NCBI RefSeq assembly: GCF_035046485.1
Contig: NC_085137.1
Span: forward strand, 445,908,334-445,972,333
DNA from: Aedes albopictus
Lineage: Eukaryota > Arthropoda > Insecta > Diptera > Culicidae
DNA: 64,000 bases
Direction of reading: 5' to 3'
The notes under the pieces were generated by a model. The model did no database searches, was not told where the DNA came from, and saw only the letters and a list, made by a program, of their open reading frames with translations. Below are positions 1 through 13,100 of the stretch, in pieces. A program made the translations under genes and the position numbers. Positions within the stretch are counted from its first letter, which is position 1. Every line of letters begins with the position of its first letter.

Positions 1-1010
1 CATGATTCCAGAGTTTCTCGCTGGTTTCCTTCTGGAGACGTTAAGAGTCGAACCAGCCAAGGGCTGAAAGTCTCTATAATAAAGAGAAGTCAATCAATCA
101 ATCCTCTTGGAGATCCTTATGAAGGTTCTTCATGAATTTTCGTAGTTTTCCGAGATCGCTTTCAAAAAGTTTCTCTCGGGGTTTTTACGAGATTTCGCCA
201 GTAGTTCTTCCCGGCATTTCTCTTTCGAGGCTTCAGAGGTCCTCCTTGAATTTCAAATTTTCTCCATATTTCCTCCCGAGGTTACTCCTAGATTTCTTAT
301 ATAAGTCTTTACGGAGTCTCTCGCAGGATTTCACCTAGATTCCGTTCGAAATTTCTCTGGGAATTTGTTACAATGAACTTCGTGAATTATCCCAGGGGAC
401 ATTCCGAGAAACACACCTGGAAAAATCTCTGCAAGAACTCCGGTAGCAATTATCAATGAAATCTTAAAAGAAGCATCCAGAATCTTTGGGACAATTTTTG
501 GTAGGGGTTCCGAGAAATGCTCTGGGAATGTTCGAGACCGAGAAAATCTGTAAGCTACTACACGAAATCCGGTTAACAACTACGATGAAAGCCTGGAAGC
601 TCTGGAAACCCTGGAAGGTCCAGGGTAATTTCAGATAAATTCTGAAAAACATCCCAAGACCAACACCGGAAGAAATCTTCAGAGAGAAGTCTCCAGAGAA
701 ATATCCCAGCTGAAACTCATGTAGAAAACCAGGGAGATACTCTTGAAGAAAACTCACACAGAAATTTCTTGAAGTTATTACAGGATAACTTCGGTAAAAA
801 AAAATCCGGGACGAATTCCTGTAGGACTCGCGAATTTTATGGAAGAACTCTAAGAGTAATCCCGAGAAGGTCTTCTGGAAAACTCCCAAGAGGAACACCA
901 GAACGAATCGGGAAACATCTTCTAGAGGAATTCCGAGACAACATCTGTGATAAATTCTGAGAAAAACTCTTCAGAGATGTCGGGGTAAAATACTGATAGA
1001 AATCCGACGA
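1..1010. repeat. Degenerate short-unit repeat tract
   Basis: This stretch is built from loosely repeated words such as ggaaattcc, cctggaa, gaaaactc and tctggaga, about 10-14 bases apart, with no clean unit. The same texture recurs at 5770-7560, 36560-41240 and 55440-59090, so this is probably the edge of another array of the same dispersed family. The short open frames here change strand and frame freely and have no recognisable domain. I see no gene. Confidence 0.5.
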
Positions 1011-1374
1011 AAAAGTCTTGTGGAAAAACGCCCTATGAACTGTTGGAAAAATCCCACGTGGGACTTTAGGAGCAATAGCGGGAAAATCTCTGAATAAATT
1101 GAGTTCCCTTGAAAAACTTCTGGAGAAATCAGTCGGAGTGCCAGAATTCTGGAAGATTAAAAAAAAAAAAATCCTGAAAAGAAATGTTCGAACCTAGGGA
1201 AAATGGGGGAAAACATACAGAAGGAATTTTGTTAGGAATCCGGAAAGGCTTTCCAAGGGGTGTTTCAAAAGCTGTTCCTAGATGAATTTTATGGAAAAGC
1301 AATTTGTAGCATGATTGAAAGTATGAAAAGACAGTTTCGTAATTAAGACATGATTTAGGGGGATTCAGAAAGCA

Positions 1375-2095
1375 TTTCAGAAAGCTTCACAGGATTTTGG
1401 CGGGTTATAAAGGCGTTTCAGGTGCGTTCCTTGAAATCCGTGGGGGTTATAGGGGAATTTCACAGGCGTTTAGGGAGTGTCTGAGGATTTTCAAGATTTT
1501 TGGGAGATTTTGGAGGCATTTCAGAATGTTTCATAGGATTCTCAGAGACACCTATACAAAAACTCTTGAAATGCTCCGTAAATACCTTGAAACGACGCAG
1601 AAACCTCCATAATATCATTGCCCTTGAAATCCCCATTATCTATTTGAAATGCCTCTAAAATCTATTGGATTTATGAACACGTTATCCCAAACGCCCATGA
1701 AATTATCATATTCAATTTGAAATTAATCTGAAACTCCTTGAAGCGACTTTAAAAGGCTCGAGAAATAAAGGGGAAACTTGAACACCCTTTTGAAACACCC
1801 CTGAAATGCTATCAAATGCTTCTAAAACCTCTCGGAACGTCCACGTTCCTAAACTATCCGAAATGCCTATAAAATGCCTTGAAGTTCCATTTAAAGACTT
1901 CTGAGCCCCCTCCCTGAATCCATAAAGTCCCTTGAACCGTTCCTGAAATTCCTTCAATATTATTGACACGCCCCTGGAATCTCCGTAACCCCATGAAACC
2001 TGAAGGAACGCCCTTAAAAGGCTTCTGAAATCCCTGAAAAAATCCCCTGATACCCCCTTTTTCAGGCTCTCTGAGAACTTCCTGGAAACCTCAGA
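1375..2095. repeat. Degenerate 'gtttcaggg' repeat family, two opposed halves
   Basis: From about 1375 to 1612 the plus strand repeats words like ggcgtttcagg and ggggatttc. From about 1618 to 2095 the same words appear as complements (cccttgaaat, cccctgaaa). The two halves are thus in opposite orientation. The family recurs at 23740-23905, 30718-30860 and 34200-34310. Its open frames are repeat by-products. Confidence 0.5.
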
Positions 2096-2099
2096 TGCC

Positions 2100-3452
2100 C
2101 CAGGAACAAGACTCGTTCTCGCGAACTAGATGCCTTCATCAAAGCCCTGGCTTAATCTTGCATAATTCAAATGAGTGTAACAATACCTTTTCAAGTGAGT
2201 CCGTACTTATGATGGGTGGTATACCTACTCGAAATGTCGCAAATTTTCACAGTTATGTTTTACCGTTCTGGATTTATGAGAAAAAAACAAATCTGAAAAG
2301 AAAATATAAAACTAAGCAAATGCATGCAAAACTCTCAAACGCAACGCTGTGCAATGGTAACCAACGAGCTAGACATAAAGCATGCTTTCCTAAAAAAAAA
2401 ACACAACACAACGAAAACCCGCAGTGAGTATACCCCGATGATGCAGATGGCCATGATGGAAATAAAATAAAACTCAAAAATTTGCACTGTTTCACAGATT
2501 TTCCATTTCGTTGTATATTTGTTCACTGTTGATTGTGGGGAACGAGTTGAGGGGGTAATAAAGTTGGATACTAGAATACTTCAACTAATACTAGGCATTG
2601 AAAGGTGGAAGGGGGAATACACTGTGTACTATTGTTGATTACAGGAATAAATATCTTAAGGGTAATTCGCTTGTTCATTGTTTGCATTTAGATTTTTGCT
2701 AATTATAATAGAACTACTCTGTTCGTACACTATGGATTAAGAAGTCTTTTCGGGAATGAGTTTCTACACCTAGTATTCATACATAAAAACAAGGGATTTT
2801 GCTTTTTTTGTGTTTTCCGTAAGAGTTCTGAGATGAGTATGAAATGTACATGGTTTCATATAACAAAAACATGATTCATCGTGAGACTATCCTATGCGAT
2901 TCGGGAGCATGCAAACAAAATGGCTGATCCTTATAATTTTGACCTAGACTGGCATACTTTTAAAATAAATTTCTAAGTGCACCCTCCGTTAATTATAAAA
3001 TTAATCAAAAATTTACAGAAACGTCTAATTAGAATAATCATTTCCCTATCTTCACGATCACATTATCCAATTTTTTGCGACAGATTTCTTTTTTTTTCAT
3101 TTGTGATAGTTTATTTCAATTTACAATTTCTCCAAATCATGCAAACTGTTAGCCTCTTCGTCTTGTTCGCTGTTAAATTTTGATAATAAAAGCCTGGCTT
3201 GTTGGAAGCATAGAGTTATTGATATTCTCACAGTTAATTTGGCAACACTGGATAATTTGAAGCGTCAAATAAAGAACCACATAGCAAGGGAAAAGATTCT
3301 CAATATGTAACGTATGAACTTGATTTTGTTCGGGTTTAAGAAATTTTAATTGTAACTGGGGTTATCGAGAAACAAACTGAGAACTTCTTCCGGACTTTAA
3401 CATGGTTGCCTTTAGAAACAAACGAACTGAAGCTGACGAATAAATAAATGTG
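2100..3452. other. No gene seen
   Basis: AT-rich sequence with short open frames on both strands, none with a recognisable domain, signal peptide or splice structure. If Cbl has a long isoform, its downstream exons could lie here or further left, but I could not find proline-rich or UBA-like coding sequence. Confidence 0.4.
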
Positions 3453-4019
3453 TTTATTTTAAGTTTCTATCTAATCAGATTTCTAAAAAAAATACTAAAC
3501 TCTATTGTGTATGAACACACACCTCACAATTCGACAATGCAACACACATCTTCAGTTTCATTCAGCTAAAATTCTAAGAAATACATACAATAATCAGGAT
3601 GGAAAGGGTGAAATGTGAAAGTAAAGCTACAGAATTTAACGAAACAATGACAGTCTATGTTCTATGGAAATGCTACACTAATGCCAACGTTAGGGTGAGA
3701 TTCCCGTGCATTTTCTTGGGACACGCGATGAATGGGGTGTGTTATTTGACTGGATATCGTTTCGAAATCAAAATTGAAATTTTGGATGCAGGGTTGCAAA
3801 ATACGTGTTTTTTGCGCGGTCTTCAACTTAGAGGAGTAAAACTTGCGATGCATAAAGCAGCTTAAAAAGTGCACTAGGGGTAGCAGTTCAGGCGAGAGGT
3901 AAAAGAAGGACAGCAGGGCAAAAAACAAGGGCTCTATTAGAGAGATGGAGATAGATCATAGCGGATGACACAGCTCAGCTGTTTTTTTGTTTTGCTTTTA
4001 AATGTTGGGGTGCGTGCTT
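3453..4019 (-). other. Cbl: Possible Cbl 3' untranslated region
   Basis: This stretch follows the in-frame Cbl stop codon on the minus strand. The first clear AATAAA I see downstream on that strand is at 3458-3453, about 560 bases after the stop, a plausible 3' UTR length. Open frames inside it look like nothing known. There is no direct evidence of the cleavage site. Confidence 0.3.
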
Positions 4020-4169
4020 TCACAGTACCTCAATGTCATCGTCGTGGTCGTCGTTTTGCAGTTGCTGCCGTCCGTTGGCCGAGTTGCGATTGTGCTGCCG
4101 CCTGGGGTCGAATGCGTCCACCACGATTTGCTCGGTGCCCTTGATTTCCGCCCGGCAGAACGGGCACCC
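4020..4169 (-). CDS. Cbl: Cbl terminal exon: second half of RING, acidic tail, stop
   Basis: The exon opens after a CAG acceptor with [20 protein letters not shown], the last zinc ligands of the RING, then DPRRQHNRN and a short acidic run. The frame passes a GT at 4028-4027 and ends in TGA at 4022-4020. Reading through therefore gives a protein ending soon after the RING, as in the short Drosophila isoform. Splicing at 4028 would keep the frame open into a longer form. The sequence alone does not show which is used. Confidence 0.9.
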   Translation of the reverse strand, partial: GCPFCRAEIKGTEQIVVDAFDPRRQHNRNSANGRQQLQNDDHDDDIEVL

Positions 4170-7100
4170 CTGCGGATGGGAAGAAAGAATATATGAGTGA
4201 AAATGTTTGCCATTAATCTATGATTGAACGAAAGCCAGACATTCTTTCCAGTAGTTCTTTTTTTAATACTTGGGGCATTTTTGGCAATTCATTTTGAAAA
4301 GTTTCATGGTAATTTTAACCAAAACTAGCCCAAGTAACATTTTGATGACCAATTAGTCTTGTAGAGATTCCCAAGTAACATTTTAAGTTTTGTTCCGCTC
4401 TATAAGAGATCTTCATGACTAATTTTATAAAACTTGCAATAAAACTGATTTATACATCAAAACCTCTTGAAAACCTCTTTAGGAGCATCTTCCAGCTAAG
4501 TGGACCACTCTCGGAGAGGTTTTGCAAACCTCATTAAGAATAGCAATAAAACTGTTTTAAAACCTAGTTGAAAAATTTTCCATTCTGAAAAAGAGGTTAT
4601 GATGATTGTTGTTTTTTTTTCAACAAAAACTATTACAGCTCTTGATGCAGAGAAGCTTTTTCGATGGCATGTAGGAGGATACATCATTCGTAAGTAGAAA
4701 GCGATAAATTCAAAGTAATATTTTAGTAGTTTTTGTGTTGGTAGGTTTATGCGCATTCAATTTGACCGGGAATATTGGGGTTGCAGAAACATAAAATTAA
4801 TGCGCATCGAAATTGCCGAATATTATCATCTTGGAATGAAATAAATCAATTGGTTCATTTGGTAAAACTATCTCGTTTCACAAGAAAACTCAGCTTAAAA
4901 AGTTCATTCATGTGAGTATGTTATGGAAATGGCGGCAAATTATCAATTCATTGCTTATTTGAGCAAAATAACTATTTTACATTCACGTCAGCTAATTCTT
5001 CAATATGGCGACGATCATAATTAGCGAAAATAAAACGAAAGCAAGTTTACTTCTATGATGACCACAATAAACCTAGAAATGCCGTAATTTATGCTTTTTC
5101 ACCAACAGATGTCGTTACAAATCGAACGGATCGCCATCTGATGAGAGTTTTTTTTTAGTTTTATTGTGGTAATAATAAATGCCAGAAGGTTTACATATCG
5201 GAGAGTTTTGTTTACTCTTAAAATTTGGCTTTATGGATATCTTCAAGTATACTATAAAACATTTCATCAATGGTTTTCATAAAACTGTGAGTTTTACTTA
5301 TTGCTGTGATAAAATCCTAATAAAAATCAAACAAAACCAATCAGCAATGGAATTGTTACTTGGGTTTTGACACAACCGACATAAAACCAAACACATTTTA
5401 TTTTGGTTTTCTGGTGGTTTTAAGAGCCCCTTCTATTTTACGTGACTGAAAATATTATTTGTCTTGCCCACTACGTTTTTTGACGTATTGAGTGCATATG
5501 CTCGTTCGAAATGTTTAAAATAATATTTTTACAAAAAATGCGTTTTTTTACATGTTTTACTTATGCCAACAAATCTGAAATCGAATATAATGAATCAAAG
5601 ACACCGAATTCTGAAGCTTCATTCGCAAGTTAGGAGCGGTCCTACGTATGCCACTACATTTTTTCCAGCAACTGCGATGTATTCTCTATGACTGAATTCT
5701 GTAGGAGACATTTTCTACTGAAAGAATAAATGAAAATGTTTGATACTTCCACAGAACTTTACATAATAAAGAGATGTATCTAGAAATTACTCCAGGGATT
5801 CTTCTTGAGCTCCTCAAAGGCATTTCTCGAGTGATCGCTCTAAGGAAATATCGAAAGTGTCCTGTAGGGGGCGTTCTAGGAATTCCTTCAAGGAACAATT
5901 TATAATTTGCTTCAGGAATTTCACCAGAGAATCACCCAGAAGTTCTGTCAAAGATGCTATCAGATATTTTTCTAATGAAATATTTTTCTAAAGAGATTGT
6001 TCTATTTGAACTCGTTAAGAGAATGTTTATGGATTTCTTAAAGAATATAATAAAAAAATTATTGACAGAGACTTCTGTCGGCATTACTCTATGGCATCAT
6101 CCAGGCATTTCTCCAAGAATTCTTCTAAAGAACACTGTAAGAATTCTTGCATAAATTTTACAAGAATTTTCTGTAGAATATTCCTCCACATAGCTTTTCA
6201 AAGATTCCTGCAAAAATTAAATCAGGGGTTCCTCCAGAAGATGCTTTTTGGAAGATGCCTAATAAGAAATTTATTCCAAAATTTATGCTAAGGAATCCCA
6301 GAGAAATCTTCAGAGGAATTTCCATGGAAATCTCATCTAGGAAATTATCTCGGAATTCCTCCGCAAATTCTTTCAAAAATTCTTATAAAGATACATTCCG
6401 GAATTCGTCCAGGAGATCCTATTTGAAAGATTTTTCGTAGGAATTGTGGAAGAAATAAAAAAAATCCTAAGAGACGTCCCTAGAGGAGTCTCCAAGATAT
6501 TTTTCAAAGAAATCTGAGGCACCCCTGCAAATATTTAATAAGGAATCCCTGACCAAATTCCTGGAGGAATCTATAGAGGAATACCTGCAGGAATTCTTAC
6601 AGGAAGCCTGGGAGGTATCCATGAAAAAATCCTTGGAAGAATCACTGGAGATATTCTTGGTGGCCCATATAGCCGAGGCGGTAAACGCACGGGTATTCAG
6701 CATGACCATGCTGAGGGTGACGGGTTCGATTCCCGGTCGGTCCAAGATCTTTTCGTAAAGGAAATTTCCTTGACTTCCTTGGGCATAGAGTATCTTCGTG
6801 CCTGCCACACGATATACACATGCAAAATGGTCATTGGCAGAGGAAGCTCTCAGTTAAAAACTGTGGAAGTGCTCATAGAACACTAAGCTGAGAAGCAGGC
6901 TTTGTCCCAGTGAGGACGTTACGCCAAGAAGAAGAAGAAGAAGAAGAAGATTCTTGGTGAAATCCATGGTGGAATGCTTGGAGTAATCTCTGAAGGAATT
7001 CCTGGCGATATCCGAGAAAGAACCCTTAGCAGGTTCCATGAAGAAGTTTCGTGGGAAGTCCTCAAAAGAATTCCCAGGGGAATCCCACAATGAATTTCTA

Positions 7101-10100
7101 GAGATCTGTGGAAAAATCTGTGGATCAAGATATTACTTGAGCAATCTGTAGAGTCTAGATGCATTCCTGGAAGAATCTCTGACGGAATTTCATTTGCGCA
7201 ATTTGTCAGAGAAACTTTTGGCTAATGAAAACGATGCAGAAATTTTCGAGCAAAAAGCCCAAGAGGGTTCCTAAAGGATTTTCTCGAGGAATCCCTGGAG
7301 GAATCCATGGATGAATCCGCGTTAGAATTTTTAGAGGAAGCCCTCTAGGAAACCCTAGCACAACCCCCAGAAGAATCTATGGAGAAATACCTGGAAAGAT
7401 CCTTGAAGGAATCTCTCCAGGGATACTTGCCTTTGGGATCCTTTCAGGAACTTTCTCAGGATTTTTTTCAAGGTTTCTTTTAGAGAATTCCGCAAAGATT
7501 TCATTGGGGAATCTTCCAGTAATTCTTCCAGGGAATCATTTTTTTAAGATTCTTTATGGATTGTAGAAAGGAATTAGACGAGAGTCTCTCCAAAGATGCT
7601 TAGACTCCTACGATTTCATCCACGGATTCATTTGAAAAGCTGCTAAAATATTGTTTGAAATTTCTAAATTCCAATGTTTTCTCCTAGATCTCCTTGCTTG
7701 TTTTAATGTTTTACCAGGTTTTCCAGGAGTTACCCAAAAACTTCGTTAAATTGCGGCAACACGAATCGTTGCAGATATTTTTTCACAAAACTATAAAGTC
7801 AAACAAGTGTATCTATTTTAGCTCTGTCATGCTTCAATGTTCGTAGCAAAATTTCAATTCAACTTGAAGATATAACGAAGCCATACCCCGAATTTTCAAG
7901 AGCATACATAGATCTGAGAACCAAATGATGGCTGGTGCTGAAAAGCAAATCGATTGTAAACCACTACCGGGTAATCAATCGATCAACTTTTCAGTGCTAA
8001 CCGTCATTTGGGTCTTCAGTTTCTGTTTTTAAACATTCGAGGTGAGACTTTGGTATATTTTTATATCATAACAGTAGATAGTAGAGTAAACAGAGTGTTT
8101 ACTCTACTATCTATAATCATAACCAAGTCCGTTGTTTTCATCGTAACATTTGAAAAAGGCCTATCTGCAAAATGCAAACAAACAACATATTTCACTATGC
8201 CTATCAATATCTAACAATAATAATCAATGCGCCAAACGTAGTTTTACTGGATTTAAAAGGGTTCAACAGATTTTTTTTTTCAAATCACATAGGCTTATTT
8301 CTTCTTCTTCTTCTTCTTCTTCTTCTTCTTTATGGCTCGACGTTCGCATTGGAACTTGGCCTGTCTCTCTTCAACTTAGTGTTCTTGGAGCACTTCCACA
8401 GTTATTAATTGAAGGGCTATCTTTGCCTGCCATTGCATGATTTTTTTTATTGTGTGGCAAGTACAATGATACACTATGCCCAGGGAGTCGAGAAAATTTT
8501 ACCGACCGTAACGGGAATCGAACCCGCCGTCTCCGGATTGGCGATCGATAGCCTTTACCACTAGGCTAACTGGAGACCCAATCACATAGGCCTTTTTTGT
8601 AAATTCTTATTGCTTTAGTATTTCATAACATTTTCGATTAAGGCGCTAACTTTTCCTTGAATTATCGATAAGATTAACCCACAATCATGAAAATTAACTA
8701 AAATTGAAGGAAAATTAAAAAAAAACCTAACCTAAAGTGTCTAGCTGATTTTGAAATTCGTAAAGGGCCCTTCTGCAATCCATGTAAAATTAAGTTATTT
8801 TTTAAATTTTCAGTTTAATATGATGCAAAAAATGTATAGAATCATAAAATAGATTTAAATGCATGGAAATATAGATGAAATAATACACTAAAAAGTATTT
8901 AATTTTAAAATAGAATCAACCAATCTTTAAGGTGATCTTCTTATGCGATGTTTTCGATGTTCACGTTTTGCAGATAGGTCGTTTTCAAATGCTACGGAAG
9001 ATTTTGTATTGTTATGCATCTATAAATTTACTTACAACTATCCATACTTTCAGTTTTTTCTACTGAAGCTTCATTTGTAAAAAATATGTTTTTCTCGATT
9101 ACAGAGCTTAGCTTAGCTTAGCTTAGACTGACTGCACACATCTATGGTTGCTATTCCGTGATTGACCCGAACCAATGACAGTTGCACAATGAATCAACTG
9201 AATAATTGACTGGGAGTGGTCAATATTCTCACTGTGCACGCTTCAGAGACTCTCTTTAACGGTACAATAACGGCGCCGGCCACGTCCTTGCAGTCAGGTT
9301 GGAAAAGGGAAGGAATATTAGTAACAACCTTTGTTAAGTGAAGGCCCGCGTTTACCGCTGCGACTCCACCAAAGGCTGCAGGAAGGAGTGTTTGTTAGTA
9401 GGAAAGGTATCGTTGGGTCTGGATTCACTTTGATAAGTAATATGACCTTCGTGTCATGCTGGTTGCCGCGCTATTGTTTGCTTTACGCGGAAAGCAAACA
9501 ATCGACCACCCGTATCAGGTGGTCGCTTAATATTTACTGCAAACGACGCGACAAAATATGCAATCTAACACACTATCATTCGCTTCACTCGGAAAGCAAA
9601 CAATCGATCACCCGCGTCAGGTGGTCACTCATTTCGAATCGAACCGCGGAAGCCAGTCGCCAAATATTTAACTGCAAACGACCGAACATGCAAGCTGAAG
9701 CACTATTGTTCACTTCATATGAGAAGCAAACAACTGATCACCCCCGTCAGGTGATCGTTCAGTGTTGCTACAAAAAACGCGACACAACGAAATGCTCATT
9801 TCCGAATAGAAAAAGAATCGAACCACTAAAGCAAAAGCGCGCGACATCGGCACCCGGACGAAATCCCATTACACACTGATGCACGCTGGGTCCGCCGCCG
9901 TCGAAATGCTCACTACCGAATAGAAAAAGAATCGAACTACCGAAGCAAAAGCGCGCGACAACGGCACCCGGACGAAATCCCATTACACACTGATCGATGT
10001 CTAAATTTTGGTATCTGTTTTTCTCGATTACAGAGCTGTTACAAAAGTGTCGATTTGGAAATCGAACAATCCGCGCCAGTACAGAAACATATGGTTTTGA

Positions 10101-13100
10101 TGAATTTGACTCATACAAAGCCAGCTTTTCAAGCGAAAATCAACTATTCTGGCTCACATTAACTTTTGCTGTGCTCCAGATAAATAGCATTCTTATTGAT
10201 AAACTGATTTTTACCCTTTTAATGACTTTAGATGACAAAAAAAAACATTGGAAACAGATTAGTTTTTAAATTGGATAAAAAAAAAGTTTTGGATTTATAG
10301 TTCTTTGATTGCTTATCAGTCAGGGTGTCAACTATTACACGGACATTTAATTTCCTGTTCCAAGGACCATTCTAGGCGAAACTTTTGAATTCATTTATAG
10401 TAGTCATTATGGTAGTGGTAGAAATAAAAAAAAAACTAAAATAAACCCCAAAAAATCTTTCGGTCGAATTGAAAGAAATTCATAGATTAATTTCTGCAGA
10501 ATGTTCAAATATAGTTATACTAGCGCAATTTCATAATGAAATGGCGACTACATTCTATATTCCTATAGGTGATGTTTCAGAAAAAAGGTAGACAATCCTG
10601 GATAAAAGGAGTAAGTACTAAAAGATCTTTTGGCAGAATTTGATGGGAATTTTCAGAAATTCATAAATAAATTTCTGCAGATTTTTTTTGTGGAGATTCA
10701 AATGGAACACTAGTGCAATTTTCATGATGAAATCGCTAAACCCTTCAAAGCAATTTTGACAAAATATTTATGATTGGAAATCAAACAGAAATTTAACTAT
10801 GACTCTACAGAAGCTTATATATTCTGACAATTTTGTTCCACTAATATAAATGATTCAGGAATTCCGTTGTTTTGAAACTGTTCCATAATGAATCAAGAAA
10901 ATCCTGCAGGTTGTTTATAAGAAATTTCGCTAGAAACTTATTATGATCAATATCGCATCCAGAGATTTGTCAATGATTTTTTTCAATGAATTCTCTAATA
11001 ATTTCACCATAAAAATCATTAGGATGTTTTACCTGCAGTATATTGAAGAGTTTCAGAAATTTCACGATATACCGTGTCAGAAAATCAATCAGATTACTTT
11101 TAATACACACACTGTCTAGAAACTCAACCTCTCTTAAAGACATTCTGTTAAACTTAACAACGAAATTTCACCGAATGTTTCTCCAAAATTTTCCGTAGAT
11201 GTGCAAATTCCACAAAAACCCCTTTCAGAACCACCAAGAAGTTCCCATCATTAGTTCAGAAATCTTGCCATGATCCATTGATTTTTCGAACCTCTACCAT
11301 TACTCTGAAAGATCCGTCGAAAATTTAACCCAAATCCAAAATTCCCTACCCAAATTTTCAGCCAAAAAATTTTCATAAAGTTAAGATAGGAATAACTTTG
11401 AAAGTTTAACCAAGAAATTCTTATAAGGATCTTCCAGTTTTACCAAATTGAGCGTTAAGTGCAGTACAACTTATCTAGCAAGCCAAGCAACGGGCTAATA
11501 ACTTTGTTTTACCCAATTTCAATATTTGAGAACTCTATTTCGAATCTTAACTTTTTTCTGATCGTGTTGAGTTTCATATTTAAATGTTCAATAAAATTAC
11601 ATAGGTTTGACTACAAAATATTGTAAAAGTTTTTCAACGATTTAATCAAAAATTGCAAAACGAGTTGTGCCTAAAATTTTCCTTCGAGAATTTTCCAGAA
11701 ATGTTACCGTGCAGTTTTGTTTTTAGAAATGTTGTTTCAAAATGGTTTCTGAAAGCTGAAAAAAAAATTCATCAGGAAAAAAATTAGGAGTTACCATGAT
11801 CTTTTTCTGTGGAAACCGATCTTGAAAATATTTTCCGTTATTTAATAAAAAAATCTAAACCCCAAAAAAAAAATAGAAAATTCATCCAGTTTCGCCTCAA
11901 ATGAACAGTTCGTTTTAAAAACTCAAGTACGTGTTCTAGCATACTGAATAACTTCGAAGAAATGCATATTTGTTTATATACATGTTCAAGGACAAGATGC
12001 TCCTTGTCCTTCGTCGACGAATACCAGACTGATTTTCGTGAGGGCCGATCAACGACGGATCAAATGTTTAACCTGCGGATGATCCTAGATAAATTTCGGG
12101 AATTTAACTTGAGGACTCATCATCTGTTCATTGATCTAAAAGCAGCGTATGAATCAGTGAAAAGAAATAAGCTTTGGCAGATAATGTCAGAACATGGTTT
12201 TCCGGCTATACTTATTAGACTGATACGCGTAACGATGGATGGATCGAAATCAAGTATTCGGATCGCAGATGAAGTGTCTACCTTGTTTGTGACCTTGGAT
12301 AGTTTGAAGCAGGGTGATGCTTTTTCAAATGTGCTGTTCAACAATGCATTCGAAGGAGCAATTATGAGGTCTGGCGTGCAGAGGAATGGCACTATCATCA
12401 CACGGTCGCACATGCTCCTTGGCTATGCGGACGATATTGATCTCATCGGCATCGATCGTTGGGCTGTGGAGGAAGCTTATGCTCATCTGAAGAGAGAGAC
12501 AGCGAGGATATAGGTACTTGACGATCAACTCCACTAAGACGAAGTACATGATTAGCGGATAGAGACAGAGGCAGGCATAGTGCTGAGGTAAGGATTGATA
12601 GGAATGTGTTTGAAGTTGTTGAAGAAATTGTTTATCTTGGAAGAACTCGTGACAGGCGTATTGCGAATATGGCCTTTTACGGAATGCATAACCAGCGTAG
12701 GTCCTGCTACAAACACAAACGAAATTCGCTCTATATAAGATGCTGATTCTTCCGGTTGCCGTCTACGGTCACGAGGCGTGGACGAAAAGCTTTTGGAGCC
12801 TTTAAGCACAAAGTGTTGTGGACAATTCTCGGCGAGAAACAAGAGAATGGAAACCCTTCAATTAATAACTGTCGAAGTGCTCAAAGAACACTAAGTTGAA
12901 TAGAGGCTGGCCAAGTTCCAGTGGAGACGTAGATCCATAAAGAAAAATAAGAAGAACAAAACCAAAAGTAAAAAAACACTCACCTGTCCTTCCGAATCGA
13001 CCTGCCACGCCGTTAGACACGGCGTACACAGCAGATGCCCGCAGGGTTCGATCCTTATGTCCTTATCGTTTTCGGCACAAATTTTACACAGCTGGAAGGT

